DNA from: Isoptericola jiangsuensis
GTDB lineage: Bacteria > Actinomycetota > Actinomycetes > Actinomycetales > Cellulomonadaceae
Direction of reading: 5' to 3'
Length of the DNA: 64,000 nt
Assembly (NCBI RefSeq): GCF_002563715.1
Contig: NZ_PDJJ01000001.1
Location: forward strand, 1,922,001-1,986,000
Position 1 is the stretch's first letter. Every line of letters begins with the position of its first letter. Of this stretch, positions 37,581-45,268 are shown piece after piece. The notes under the pieces were generated by a model, which worked only from the letters and a program-made list of their open reading frames with translations, ran no database searches and was not told the DNA's origin. Both the position numbers and the translations under genes were made by a program.

Positions 37581-38006
37581 TCAGGGGGCGTCGAGCACCA
37601 TGCAGGTGAGTCGCGCCGTCGCGACGCGACGCCCGTCGTCGTCGACGACCACGATCTCGTAGGCGGCCGTCGACCGTCCGAGGTGGATCGCCGTCGCCGT
37701 GCCGTGCACGGTTCCCGCGCGGGCCCCGCGGTGGTGGGTGACGTTGAGCTCGATGCCGACGGCCGCGCGGCCGGGGCCCGCGTGCACCTGGGCGGCGACG
37801 GACCCCAGGGTCTCCGCGAGCGTGGCGGTCGCGCCGCCGTGGAGCAGCCCGGCCGGCTGGGTGTTCCCGGCGACGGGCATGGTGCCGAGGGTGCGCTCGG
37901 CACCCACCTCGACGAGCTCGATCCCCGTCCGCTCCAGCAGGGTCCCTGCGGCTGCGCGCCGCCATTCCTGGGTGGTCCGGGGGTGACCCGGCGTCCTGTC
38001 GGTCAT
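37581..38006 (-). CDS. Hotdog-fold PaaI-type thioesterase
   Basis: A 141-residue acyl-CoA thioesterase of the PaaI/YbdB class. The core runs from about residue 45 to 138, with NTQPAGLLHGGATATLAET containing the HGG motif and its catalytic acidic residue. No other domain is present. The ATG (complement of 38004-38006) lies only 19 bp from the divergent polA start, so the two promoters must overlap. The acyl substrate is unknown; aromatic- or menaquinone-pathway CoA esters are typical for the family. Confidence 0.87.
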   Translation of the reverse strand: MTDRTPGHPRTTQEWRRAAAGTLLERTGIELVEVGAERTLGTMPVAGNTQPAGLLHGGATATLAETLGSVAAQVHAGPGRAAVGIELNVTHHRGARAGTVHGTATAIHLGRSTAAYEIVVVDDDGRRVATARLTCMVLDAP

Positions 38007-38012
38007 GGGCGA

Positions 38013-38018
38013 TAGGTT
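38013..38018 (+). promoter_or_regulatory. -10 hexamer of polA
   Basis: TAGGTT, 7 nt before the polA GTG at 38026, within the 19-bp space separating polA from the divergent thioesterase start. Confidence 0.45.
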
Positions 38019-38025
38019 GGCACCC

Positions 38026-40737
38026 GTGACGACCTCAGCGCGAACCGAGACCGGCGCGGCACCTCGGCCCCGGCTCCTCCTCATCGACGGCCACTCGATG
38101 GCGTACCGGGCGTTCTTCGCCCTGCCCGACACGCTGGTGACGTCCAGCGGGCAGGTGACGAACGCCGTGTACGGGTTCACTTCGATGCTCACGAACCTCC
38201 TGCGGGACGAGGAGCCGACGCACGTGGCGGTCGCGTTCGACGCGGGGCGCGTGACGTTCCGCACCGAGCGCTACGGGGAGTACAAGGCGAACCGGGCCGC
38301 GACCCCGGACGCGTTCCGCGGGCAGGTCCCCCTCATCCAGGAGGTGCTGGAGGCGCTGCGCGTGCCCGCGCTGCAGCGCGAGGGCATCGAGGCGGACGAC
38401 ATCCTGGCCACGCTGGCCCGGCAGGGCCGGGAGGCCGGCATGGAGGTGCTGGTCTGCTCCGGCGACCGGGACTCGCTGCAGCTCGTCACCGACGACGTGA
38501 CGGTGCTCTACCCGAAGAAGGGCGTGTCCGAGCTCGCCCGCATGACGCCGGACGCGGTGGTCGAGAAGTACAAGGTGCGCCCGGAGCGCTACCCGGACCT
38601 CGCGGCGCTCGTGGGGGAGACGAGCGACAACCTGCCGGGCGTGCCCGGCGTCGGCCCGGGCGTCGCGGCGAAGTGGATCGAGCAGTTCGGCGACCTCGAC
38701 ACGCTGCTGGACCGGCAGGACGAGGTGACCGGCAAGCGGGGCGAGGCGCTGCGCGACCACGCCGACCAGGTGCGCCTCAACCGCGAGCTCAACGCCCTGC
38801 TCACCGACGTCGAGCTCCCGCTGGGCGTGGCCGACCTCGCGGTCGCCGGGTTCGACCGGGAGGCCGTGCACCGGGTGTCGGACACCCTGCAGTTCGGCAC
38901 CCTGCGCGACCGTCTGCTCGCGGTGGACCCGGCGGCCGCCGCCGACGAGGAGGACGCCCCCGGCGAGGGCCTGGACGTGACCCTGCACGACGGCCCGCTG
39001 GCGTCCTGGCTGGAAGCCCGGGCGGGTCGTCCGACCGGCCTCGACGTGAGCGGGACGGCGCGACCCGGCGCGGGTGACGCGTGGCAGGTCGCGCTCGCGG
39101 GGGAGTCGGCGGGAGGTGCCGTCGACGGCGTCGTGCGGGACCTGGCCGACCTCGGCCCGGACGACGAGCGCGCGCTCGCCGCGTGGCTGGCCGACCCGGA
39201 GGCCCCCAAGGTGGTCCACGGCGCGAAGGCGACCTGGCACATGCTCGCCGCGCGCGGGCTGGACCTGCGGGGCGTCGTCTTCGACACCGAGCTCGCGGCC
39301 TACCTGTGCTACCCGGACCAGCGCGGCTACGACCTGGCCGACCTCGTCGTGCGGCACCTCGGGCGCGAGCTGACGGTCGCGGACGGCGGCGCGCAGGGCG
39401 CGCTGGACCTCGACCTGGACGCCGGGGAGCCGGGCGCCGACGCCGCGGCCCGGGCCGCGTCCGTGGTGGATCTCGCAGGGCGTCTGGACGGTCTCCTGGA
39501 GGACCGGGGTGCCGGGGGCCTCCTCCGGGACGTCGAGCTCCCGCTCGGGCTCGTGCTGGCCCGGATGGAGGCCACGGGCATCGCCGCCGACACGGCCTTC
39601 CTCACCGAGCTGGAGCAGTACTTCGCGACCGGCGTGGCGGACGCCGCGGCCGAGGCGTACGCGGTCATCGGGCGCGAGGTGAACCTGGGCAGCCCGAAGC
39701 AGCTCCAGGAGGTGCTCTTCGACCAGCTCGGGATGCCGAGGACGAAGAAGATCAAGACGGGCTACACGACCGACGCTGCCTCCCTCCAGGAGCTCTTCGC
39801 CAAGACGGAGCACCCGTTCCTCGCGCACCTGCTCGCGCACCGCGACGCGGCGAAGCTGCGCACCACGGTCGAGGGCCTGCTCAAGGCGGTCCAGCCCGAC
39901 GGCCGGATCCGCACGACCTTCCAGCAGACCATCGCGGCCACCGGCCGGCTCAGCTCGACCGACCCGAACCTGCAGAACATCCCGATCCGCACCGAGGCGG
40001 GCCGGCGCATCCGACGGGCCTTCCGGGTGGGGGACGGCTACGCCGAGCTCCTCACCGCGGACTACAGCCAGATCGAGATGCGGATCATGGCGCACCTGTC
40101 GGGCGACGAGGGGCTCATCGCCGCGTTCCGCTCGGGCGAGGACCTCCACCGGTACGTCGGTTCGCGGGTGTTCGACGTGGAGCCCGCCGACGTCACCCCC
40201 GAGATGCGGGCCAAGGTCAAGGCGATGAGCTACGGCCTCGCGTACGGCCTGAGCGCGTTCGGCCTGTCCCAGCAGCTCGGCATCCCCACGGGCGAGGCAC
40301 AGGGCCTCATGGACGACTACTTCACCCGGTTCGGCGGGGTGCGGGACTACCTGACGGGCGTCGTCGAGGAGGCGCGCGCGACGGGGTACACGGCCACGAT
40401 CCTGGGTCGGCGCCGCTACCTCCCGGACCTCACGAGCGACAACCGGCAGCGGCGCCAGATGGCGGAACGGATGGCGCTCAACGCCCCCATCCAGGGCAGC
40501 GCCGCGGACATCATCAAGCTCGCGATGCTCGGCGTGCAGCGCGAGCTGGACTCCCGCGAGCTGGGTTCCCGCCTGCTGCTGCAGGTGCACGACGAACTCG
40601 TCGTGGAGGTCGCCGGCGGCGAGCGCGAGGCGGTGGAGGACGTCCTGCGCACGCAGATGGGGGCGGCCGTCGCGCTGGACGTCCCGCTGGACGTGTCGGT
40701 CGGCGCGGGGGAGACCTGGCACGACGCCGGGCACTGA
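38026..40737 (+). CDS. polA: DNA polymerase I
   Basis: A 903-residue repair and Okazaki-fragment polymerase. Residues about 10-300 form the 5'-3' nuclease (LLIDGHSMAYRAFFALP, AFDAGRVTFR, SGDRDSLQL). The middle region (about 315-500) has the fold of a proofreading exonuclease but lacks its acidic residues: the usual DxE is replaced in GLDVSGTARP. The polymerase domain (about 520-903) has motif A DYSQIEMRIMAH near 680 and motif C QVHDELVVEV near 854. GTG 38026 is chosen over ATG 38005 because the promoter hexamer lies between them. It is adjacent to rpsA and coaE, as in other actinobacteria, with two genes inserted. Confidence 0.96.
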   Translation: MTTSARTETGAAPRPRLLLIDGHSMAYRAFFALPDTLVTSSGQVTNAVYGFTSMLTNLLRDEEPTHVAVAFDAGRVTFRTERYGEYKANRAATPDAFRGQVPLIQEVLEALRVPALQREGIEADDILATLARQGREAGMEVLVCSGDRDSLQLVTDDVTVLYPKKGVSELARMTPDAVVEKYKVRPERYPDLAALVGETSDNLPGVPGVGPGVAAKWIEQFGDLDTLLDRQDEVTGKRGEALRDHADQVRLNRELNALLTDVELPLGVADLAVAGFDREAVHRVSDTLQFGTLRDRLLAVDPAAAADEEDAPGEGLDVTLHDGPLASWLEARAGRPTGLDVSGTARPGAGDAWQVALAGESAGGAVDGVVRDLADLGPDDERALAAWLADPEAPKVVHGAKATWHMLAARGLDLRGVVFDTELAAYLCYPDQRGYDLADLVVRHLGRELTVADGGAQGALDLDLDAGEPGADAAARAASVVDLAGRLDGLLEDRGAGGLLRDVELPLGLVLARMEATGIAADTAFLTELEQYFATGVADAAAEAYAVIGREVNLGSPKQLQEVLFDQLGMPRTKKIKTGYTTDAASLQELFAKTEHPFLAHLLAHRDAAKLRTTVEGLLKAVQPDGRIRTTFQQTIAATGRLSSTDPNLQNIPIRTEAGRRIRRAFRVGDGYAELLTADYSQIEMRIMAHLSGDEGLIAAFRSGEDLHRYVGSRVFDVEPADVTPEMRAKVKAMSYGLAYGLSAFGLSQQLGIPTGEAQGLMDDYFTRFGGVRDYLTGVVEEARATGYTATILGRRRYLPDLTSDNRQRRQMAERMALNAPIQGSAADIIKLAMLGVQRELDSRELGSRLLLQVHDELVVEVAGGEREAVEDVLRTQMGAAVALDVPLDVSVGAGETWHDAGH

Positions 40738-40769
40738 CCGACCGCCGGGGCCGGGCGTGCGGCGTCGCC

Positions 40770-41567
40770 TCAGTCCTTGGTCGTGACGAACACGGCCGTG
40801 CCGGGCAGCAGCGCGCCCCGGGTCGGGCTCCACCCGCCCCAGGTCTGACGGTTCCAGGCGGGCCACTCCGGCTCGACGACGTCGCGCAGGCGCAGCCCGG
40901 CCGCGACGACGTCGCGCACGTGGTCCCCGATCGTGCGGTGGTACTCGGCGTACTCGACGCGGCCGGCGTCGTCGGTCTCGACGTAGGGCCGCCGGTCGAA
41001 GTACGGGCGGTGGGCGGTGAGCCCGCCCGGTCCGGGGTCGTCGGGGAACGCCCACCGCACCGGGTGGGTGACCGAGAACACCCAGCGTCCGCCCGGCCGC
41101 AGCACCCGGGCGGCCTCGGCGTGCACGGCCCTCGCGTCGGGGACGAACGGGACGGCGCCGTAGGACGTGAAGGCGACGTCGAACGTGTCGTCGGCGAACG
41201 GCAGGGCGCGCGCGTCCGCCTCGACGAGCGGCACGGGGCGGGGCCGGTCGGCGTCGATCCGGGCGGCGGCGTCGAGCATCGCGGGCGCGACGTCGGTCGC
41301 GACCACCCGGGCGCCCTGGTCGGCCAGCCAGCGCGAGCAGTGCGCCGCACCGGCGCCGACCTCCAGCACCCGGGCGCCCACGACGTCGCCGAGCAGCCGC
41401 AGCTCGGCCTCCGTGACGCCCTCGGGACCCCAGCGGAACCCGGCGTCGCCGAGGAACGAGCCGTGGTCGGCGAGGTACTCCGCGGCGTTGTCGTCCCACC
41501 ACCGCCGGGCGGCCTCGCCGCCCTGGTCGTCAGGGACCTCGCGGTACCCGTGTCGCGCATCCGTCAC
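40770..41567 (-). CDS. Class I SAM-dependent methyltransferase
   Basis: A 265-residue soluble methyltransferase of the methyltransferase 11/25 type. Motif I is VLEVGAGAAHCSRWL (about residues 68-82), motif II the ATDVAP acidic residue, motif III ADARALPFADDTFDVAF. A C-terminal cap follows with EPEWPAWNRQTWGGWSP. The family includes small-molecule and quinone methylases; the substrate is unknown. The GTG start is preceded on the minus strand by CACGAT, 6 nt away. It is convergent with polA and divergent from pfkA. Confidence 0.88.
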   Translation of the reverse strand: MTDARHGYREVPDDQGGEAARRWWDDNAAEYLADHGSFLGDAGFRWGPEGVTEAELRLLGDVVGARVLEVGAGAAHCSRWLADQGARVVATDVAPAMLDAAARIDADRPRPVPLVEADARALPFADDTFDVAFTSYGAVPFVPDARAVHAEAARVLRPGGRWVFSVTHPVRWAFPDDPGPGGLTAHRPYFDRRPYVETDDAGRVEYAEYHRTIGDHVRDVVAAGLRLRDVVEPEWPAWNRQTWGGWSPTRGALLPGTAVFVTTKD

Positions 41568-41573
41568 CGGGAC

Positions 41574-41579
41574 ATCGTG
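41574..41579 (-). promoter_or_regulatory. -10-like hexamer of the methyltransferase gene
   Basis: Minus-strand CACGAT, 6 nt before the GTG at 41567. It lacks the first T of TANNNT. Confidence 0.35.
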
Positions 41580-41654
41580 TCACCCGTCCGGGGCACCCCC
41601 CGCGGGTCGATAGCCTGGACCTCGACGACATCGGTCGAGGTGAAGGAGCGCACG

Positions 41655-42680
41655 GTGCGAGTCGGACTGCTCACGGGAGGCGGGGACGTCCCCGGTCTGA
41701 ACGCGGCGATCAGGGCGGTGGTCAAGCGCGGCGAGGGGGAGCACGGCCACTCCATCGTCGGCTTCCGCAACGGGTGGAAGGGCCTCGCCGAGGGCGACGT
41801 CCTGCCGATGACCCGGCACCACATCCGCAACGTCCTCGCCACGGGCGGCACCCTGCTGGGCACCGCCCGGTTCCACCCCCGGGCGGACGACGGCAGCCTG
41901 GACGCGGTCCTCGCGACGCTCGAGGCGGAGCGGATCGAGGCCGTCATCTGCATCGGGGGCGACGGCACGCTGCACGCGGCGAGCAAGGTGGCCGAGGCGG
42001 GCGTGCGGGTCGTGGCGGTGCCGAAGACGATCGACAACGACGTGTGGGGCACGGACCGGTCCATCGGGTTCGACACGGCCGTGACGATCGCGACCGAGGC
42101 CGTGGACCGCATCCACACTACCGCGGAGAGCCACAACCGCGTGATGATCGTCGAGGTCATGGGGCGTCACGCGGGCTGGATCGCGGCAACGGCGGGTATC
42201 GCAGGCGGCGCCGAGGTGGTCCTCGCCCCCGAGGAGCCGTTCGACATCGACAAGATCGTGCGGTTCCTGAAGCACCGGCACCGGGCGCACGCGAGCTTCT
42301 CGATCATGGTCGTGGCGGAGGGCGCGGTGCCCGCCGAGGGCACGTCGATGAGCTACGAGGTGCAGCTCGGCCGGTTCGGCGAGATCGTCGCGGGCGCGAT
42401 CGGCGAGCGGCTCGGCAAGGAGATCGCGGAGCGCACGGGGTTCGACACGCGCGTGTCGGTGCTCGGCCACGTGCAGCGCGGCGGGACGCCCACGCCGGCG
42501 GACCGCATCCTCGGGTCGCGGTTCGGCGTCGCGGCGATCGACGCCGTGACGGCGGGGGAGTCGGCCGTGATGACGGCGCTGCGGGGCGAGGAGGTCGTCC
42601 TGGTGCCGCTCGCCGACATCGCGGGCAAGGTGAAGCAGGTGCCGGTGGACCTCCTGGAGACGGCCCGGGCCCTCGCCTGA
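41655..42680 (+). CDS. pfkA: 6-phosphofructokinase, group III (ATP-type with Lys124)
   Basis: A 341-residue enzyme phosphorylating fructose 6-phosphate. The start MRVGLLTGGGDVPGLNAAIR is typical. GGDGTL carries Gly at the position that is Asp in pyrophosphate-dependent enzymes, indicating ATP use, while PKTIDND has the Lys that pyrophosphate enzymes share; this mixture defines actinobacterial group III kinases. MGRHAGWIA and HVQRGGTP complete the active site. GAAGGAG at 41642-41648 precedes the GTG. With pyk at 34.4 kb it supplies two irreversible glycolytic steps. Confidence 0.94.
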   Translation: MRVGLLTGGGDVPGLNAAIRAVVKRGEGEHGHSIVGFRNGWKGLAEGDVLPMTRHHIRNVLATGGTLLGTARFHPRADDGSLDAVLATLEAERIEAVICIGGDGTLHAASKVAEAGVRVVAVPKTIDNDVWGTDRSIGFDTAVTIATEAVDRIHTTAESHNRVMIVEVMGRHAGWIAATAGIAGGAEVVLAPEEPFDIDKIVRFLKHRHRAHASFSIMVVAEGAVPAEGTSMSYEVQLGRFGEIVAGAIGERLGKEIAERTGFDTRVSVLGHVQRGGTPTPADRILGSRFGVAAIDAVTAGESAVMTALRGEEVVLVPLADIAGKVKQVPVDLLETARALA

Positions 42681-42731
42681 CGGCGCGGGGGCGGACGGTG
42701 GGGGTCGGCGCGACGGGTGTCCGACGCCGCG

Positions 42732-42760
42732 TTGACCCGGCCCCCCGCGATCGTTAAGAT
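42732..42760 (+). promoter_or_regulatory. Consensus-like promoter of rpsA
   Basis: TTGACC (42732-42737) and TAAGAT (42755-42760) are separated by 17 nt, the best housekeeping sigma promoter in the window. Transcription would begin near 42767, giving a leader of about 160 nt before the rpsA ATG. Confidence 0.8.
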
Positions 42761-42928
42761 GATTCGCGGTGCAGTGCGCCCGTGCGCACTCACGTCGACG
42801 GCGTCGGACACCGTCAGCGAGCGCTCCCGCAGTGCCGAGACGGACGTCCGGCAACGCGGCAGCCGTGCGAGACGCCTGCACCAGACCCTGTCCGTACTAC
42901 GTCCTGTCCGCACTGGAGCATCCACTCA

Positions 42929-44401
42929 ATGACCATCTCCACCACGAAGTCCGCCCCGCAGGTCGCCGTCAACGACATCGGCACCGAAGAGGACTTCCTT
43001 GCCGCCGTCGACGCCACCATCAAGTACTTCAACGATGGTGACATCGTCGAAGGCACGATCGTCAAGGTCGACCGCGACGAGGTCCTCCTCGACATCGGTT
43101 ACAAGACCGAGGGCGTGATCCCCTCCCGCGAGCTCTCGATCAAGCACGACGTCGACCCCGGCGAGGTCGTCGCCGTCGGCGACGCCGTCGAGGCGCTCGT
43201 CCTCCAGAAGGAGGACAAGGAGGGTCGTCTGATCCTGTCCAAGAAGCGCGCCCAGTACGAGCGCGCCTGGGGCACGATCGAGAAGATCAAGGAGGAGGAC
43301 GGCGTCGTCACCGGCACCGTCATCGAGGTCGTCAAGGGCGGCCTCATCCTCGACATCGGCCTCCGTGGCTTCCTCCCCGCCTCCCTGGTGGAGATGCGCC
43401 GCGTCCGCGACCTCGCGCCGTACGTCGGCAAGGAGATCGAGGCGAAGATCATCGAGCTCGACAAGAACCGCAACAACGTGGTCCTGTCGCGCCGCGCCTG
43501 GCTCGAGCAGACGCAGTCCGAGGTCCGCTCCACCTTCCTGCAGACGCTGCAGAAGGGCCAGGTCCGCCCCGGTGTCGTCTCCTCGATCGTCAACTTCGGT
43601 GCGTTCGTGGACCTCGGCGGCGTCGACGGTCTCGTCCACGTCTCGGAGCTGTCCTGGAAGCACATCGACCACCCGTCCGAGGTCGTCGAGGTCGGCCAGG
43701 AGGTCACCGTCGAGGTGCTCGACGTCGACTTCGACCGCGAGCGTGTCTCCCTGTCGCTGAAGGCGACGCAGGAGGACCCGTGGCAGACCTTCGCCCGCAC
43801 CCACGCCATCGGCCAGGTCGTCCCGGGTAAGGTCACCAAGCTCGTCCCGTTCGGTGCGTTCGTGCGCGTCGAGGACGGCATCGAGGGTCTGGTCCACATC
43901 TCGGAGCTGGCCGTGCGCCACGTCGAGCTGCCGGAGCAGGTCGTCACCGTGGGTGCCGAGGTGTTCGTCAAGGTCATCGACATCGACCTCGAGCGTCGCC
44001 GCATCTCGCTGTCGCTCAAGCAGGCCAACGAGGGCATGGACCCGGAGTCCGAGGACTTCGACCCCGCGCTCTACGGCATGGCTGCCGAGTACGACGAGAA
44101 CGGCGAGTACAAGTACCCCGAGGGCTTCGACCCGGAGACCAACGAGTGGCTCGAGGGCTTCGAGACGCAGCGCGAGGCCTGGGAGGCGGAGTACGCCACG
44201 GCGCACGCCCGCTGGGAGTCCCACCGCGAGCAGGTGCGCGCGGCGCTGTCGGCCGACGCCGACGCCGCGGCGGACGCCGTCTCCGGCGGCGGCTCGTCGT
44301 CGTCCTACTCCTCCGCCCCCGCGGTGCAGGAGGAGGTCGGCGGCACGCTGGCCTCGGACGAGGCTCTCGCGGCGCTCCGCGAGAAGCTCACCGGCAACTG
44401 A
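42929..44401 (+). CDS. rpsA: 30S ribosomal protein S1
   Basis: A 490-residue RNA-binding ribosomal protein that helps mRNA recruitment. Four S1 OB-fold repeats are visible, at about residues 35-105, 120-185, 205-275 and 290-360, with repeated VxVGxxVxVxVLxxD elements. The C-terminal 125 residues are acidic, then Ser/Gly-rich (GGGSSSSYSS), as usual for actinobacterial S1, which is shorter than the six-repeat E. coli protein. The ATG at 42929 is set by the conserved MTISTTKSAPQVAVNDIG N-terminus. No clear Shine-Dalgarno lies directly upstream. Confidence 0.97.
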   Translation: MTISTTKSAPQVAVNDIGTEEDFLAAVDATIKYFNDGDIVEGTIVKVDRDEVLLDIGYKTEGVIPSRELSIKHDVDPGEVVAVGDAVEALVLQKEDKEGRLILSKKRAQYERAWGTIEKIKEEDGVVTGTVIEVVKGGLILDIGLRGFLPASLVEMRRVRDLAPYVGKEIEAKIIELDKNRNNVVLSRRAWLEQTQSEVRSTFLQTLQKGQVRPGVVSSIVNFGAFVDLGGVDGLVHVSELSWKHIDHPSEVVEVGQEVTVEVLDVDFDRERVSLSLKATQEDPWQTFARTHAIGQVVPGKVTKLVPFGAFVRVEDGIEGLVHISELAVRHVELPEQVVTVGAEVFVKVIDIDLERRRISLSLKQANEGMDPESEDFDPALYGMAAEYDENGEYKYPEGFDPETNEWLEGFETQREAWEAEYATAHARWESHREQVRAALSADADAAADAVSGGGSSSSYSSAPAVQEEVGGTLASDEALAALREKLTGN

Positions 44402-44439
44402 GCACGCCCCGGCGGGTCGACCTGACCCGCTGACACGAC

Positions 44440-44475
44440 GCAGGCCCGTCGCCCCTTCGGGGGTGGCGGGCCTGC
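44440..44475 (+). terminator. Intrinsic terminator after rpsA with TTCG tetraloop
   Basis: A 16-bp stem including two G-T pairs (arms 44440-44455 and 44460-44475) is capped by the stable TTCG tetraloop, 39 nt after the rpsA stop. Confidence 0.85.
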
Positions 44476-44545
44476 GCCGTCTCCCCGGACGGCGTCGTGG
44501 GGCGCGTCGAGCGCGTCGCTCGTGGCGCGTGGTCCGCGACGGCGG

Positions 44546-44551
44546 CAGGAT
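44546..44551 (+). promoter_or_regulatory. -10-like hexamer of coaE
   Basis: CAGGAT, 7 nt before ATG 44559. If used, the alternative in-frame ATG at 44550 would lie inside it. Confidence 0.35.
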
Positions 44552-44558
44552 GGTCCCC

Positions 44559-45194
44559 ATGTTCCGCATCGGTCTCACAGGTGGCATCGCGTCCGGCAAG
44601 TCGAGTGCGTCCCAGCGCTTCGCCGAGCTCGGGGCGGTGGTGATCGACCACGACGTCCTGGCCCGGGAGGCGGTCGCGCCCGGCACCGTGGGCCTCGACG
44701 AGGTCGCCGAGACGTTCGGCGAGGCCGTGCTCGCGCCGGACGGCTCGCTCGACCGCCCCGCCCTCGGCCGCGTCGTCTTCGGGGACCCCGACGCCCTCGC
44801 CCGGCTCGAGGGCATCATCCACCCGCAGGTCCGGCGCCTGTCCGCCGAGCGGGAGGCCGCCGCCGCGGCCTCCACACCCGACGCCGTCGTCGTCCACGAC
44901 ATCCCGCTCCTGGTCGAGACGGGTCAGGTCGGGACGTTCCACCTGCTCGTCGTCGTCGACGCCCCCGCCGAGGTGCGGCTCGCGCGTCTCGTGGACGGTC
45001 GCGGCCTCACCGAGGCCGACGCCCGGGCCCGGATCGCAGCCCAGGCCACCGACGCCGAACGGCTCGCCGTCGCCGACCGCGTGCTCGACGGCGGGGGAGA
45101 CGTCGACCACCTGCGCGACCAGGTCGACGACCTCTGGGTGCGGGTCCGGCAGGAGATCGCCGAGGAGCTCGACGCGGACGAGCTCGAGGCCTGA
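44559..45194 (+). CDS. coaE: Dephospho-CoA kinase CoaE
   Basis: A 211-residue P-loop kinase performing the last step of coenzyme A synthesis. Walker A is GLTGGIASGKSS at the N-terminus, the IDHDVLAREAV segment holds the acidic catalytic residue, and HDIPLLVETG is conserved. Length is that of a stand-alone CoaE; the C-terminal GrpB-like extension seen in some actinobacteria is absent. It is followed by a hairpin facing the convergent surface-protein gene. Confidence 0.95.
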   Translation: MFRIGLTGGIASGKSSASQRFAELGAVVIDHDVLAREAVAPGTVGLDEVAETFGEAVLAPDGSLDRPALGRVVFGDPDALARLEGIIHPQVRRLSAEREAAAAASTPDAVVVHDIPLLVETGQVGTFHLLVVVDAPAEVRLARLVDGRGLTEADARARIAAQATDAERLAVADRVLDGGGDVDHLRDQVDDLWVRVRQEIAEELDADELEA

Positions 45195-45203
45195 CCCCGC
45201 GCT

Positions 45204-45230
45204 GCCCCCGTGGACCAGGTCCACGGGGGC
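45204..45230. terminator. Terminator hairpin between coaE and the large surface-protein gene
   Basis: A perfect 12-bp stem (45204-45215 with 45219-45230) and 3-nt loop, in the 74-bp gap between the two convergent genes. Confidence 0.8.
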
Positions 45231-45268
45231 CACGTCGTGTCAGGAGTCCGGCCGGCGCCCGCCGCGGC

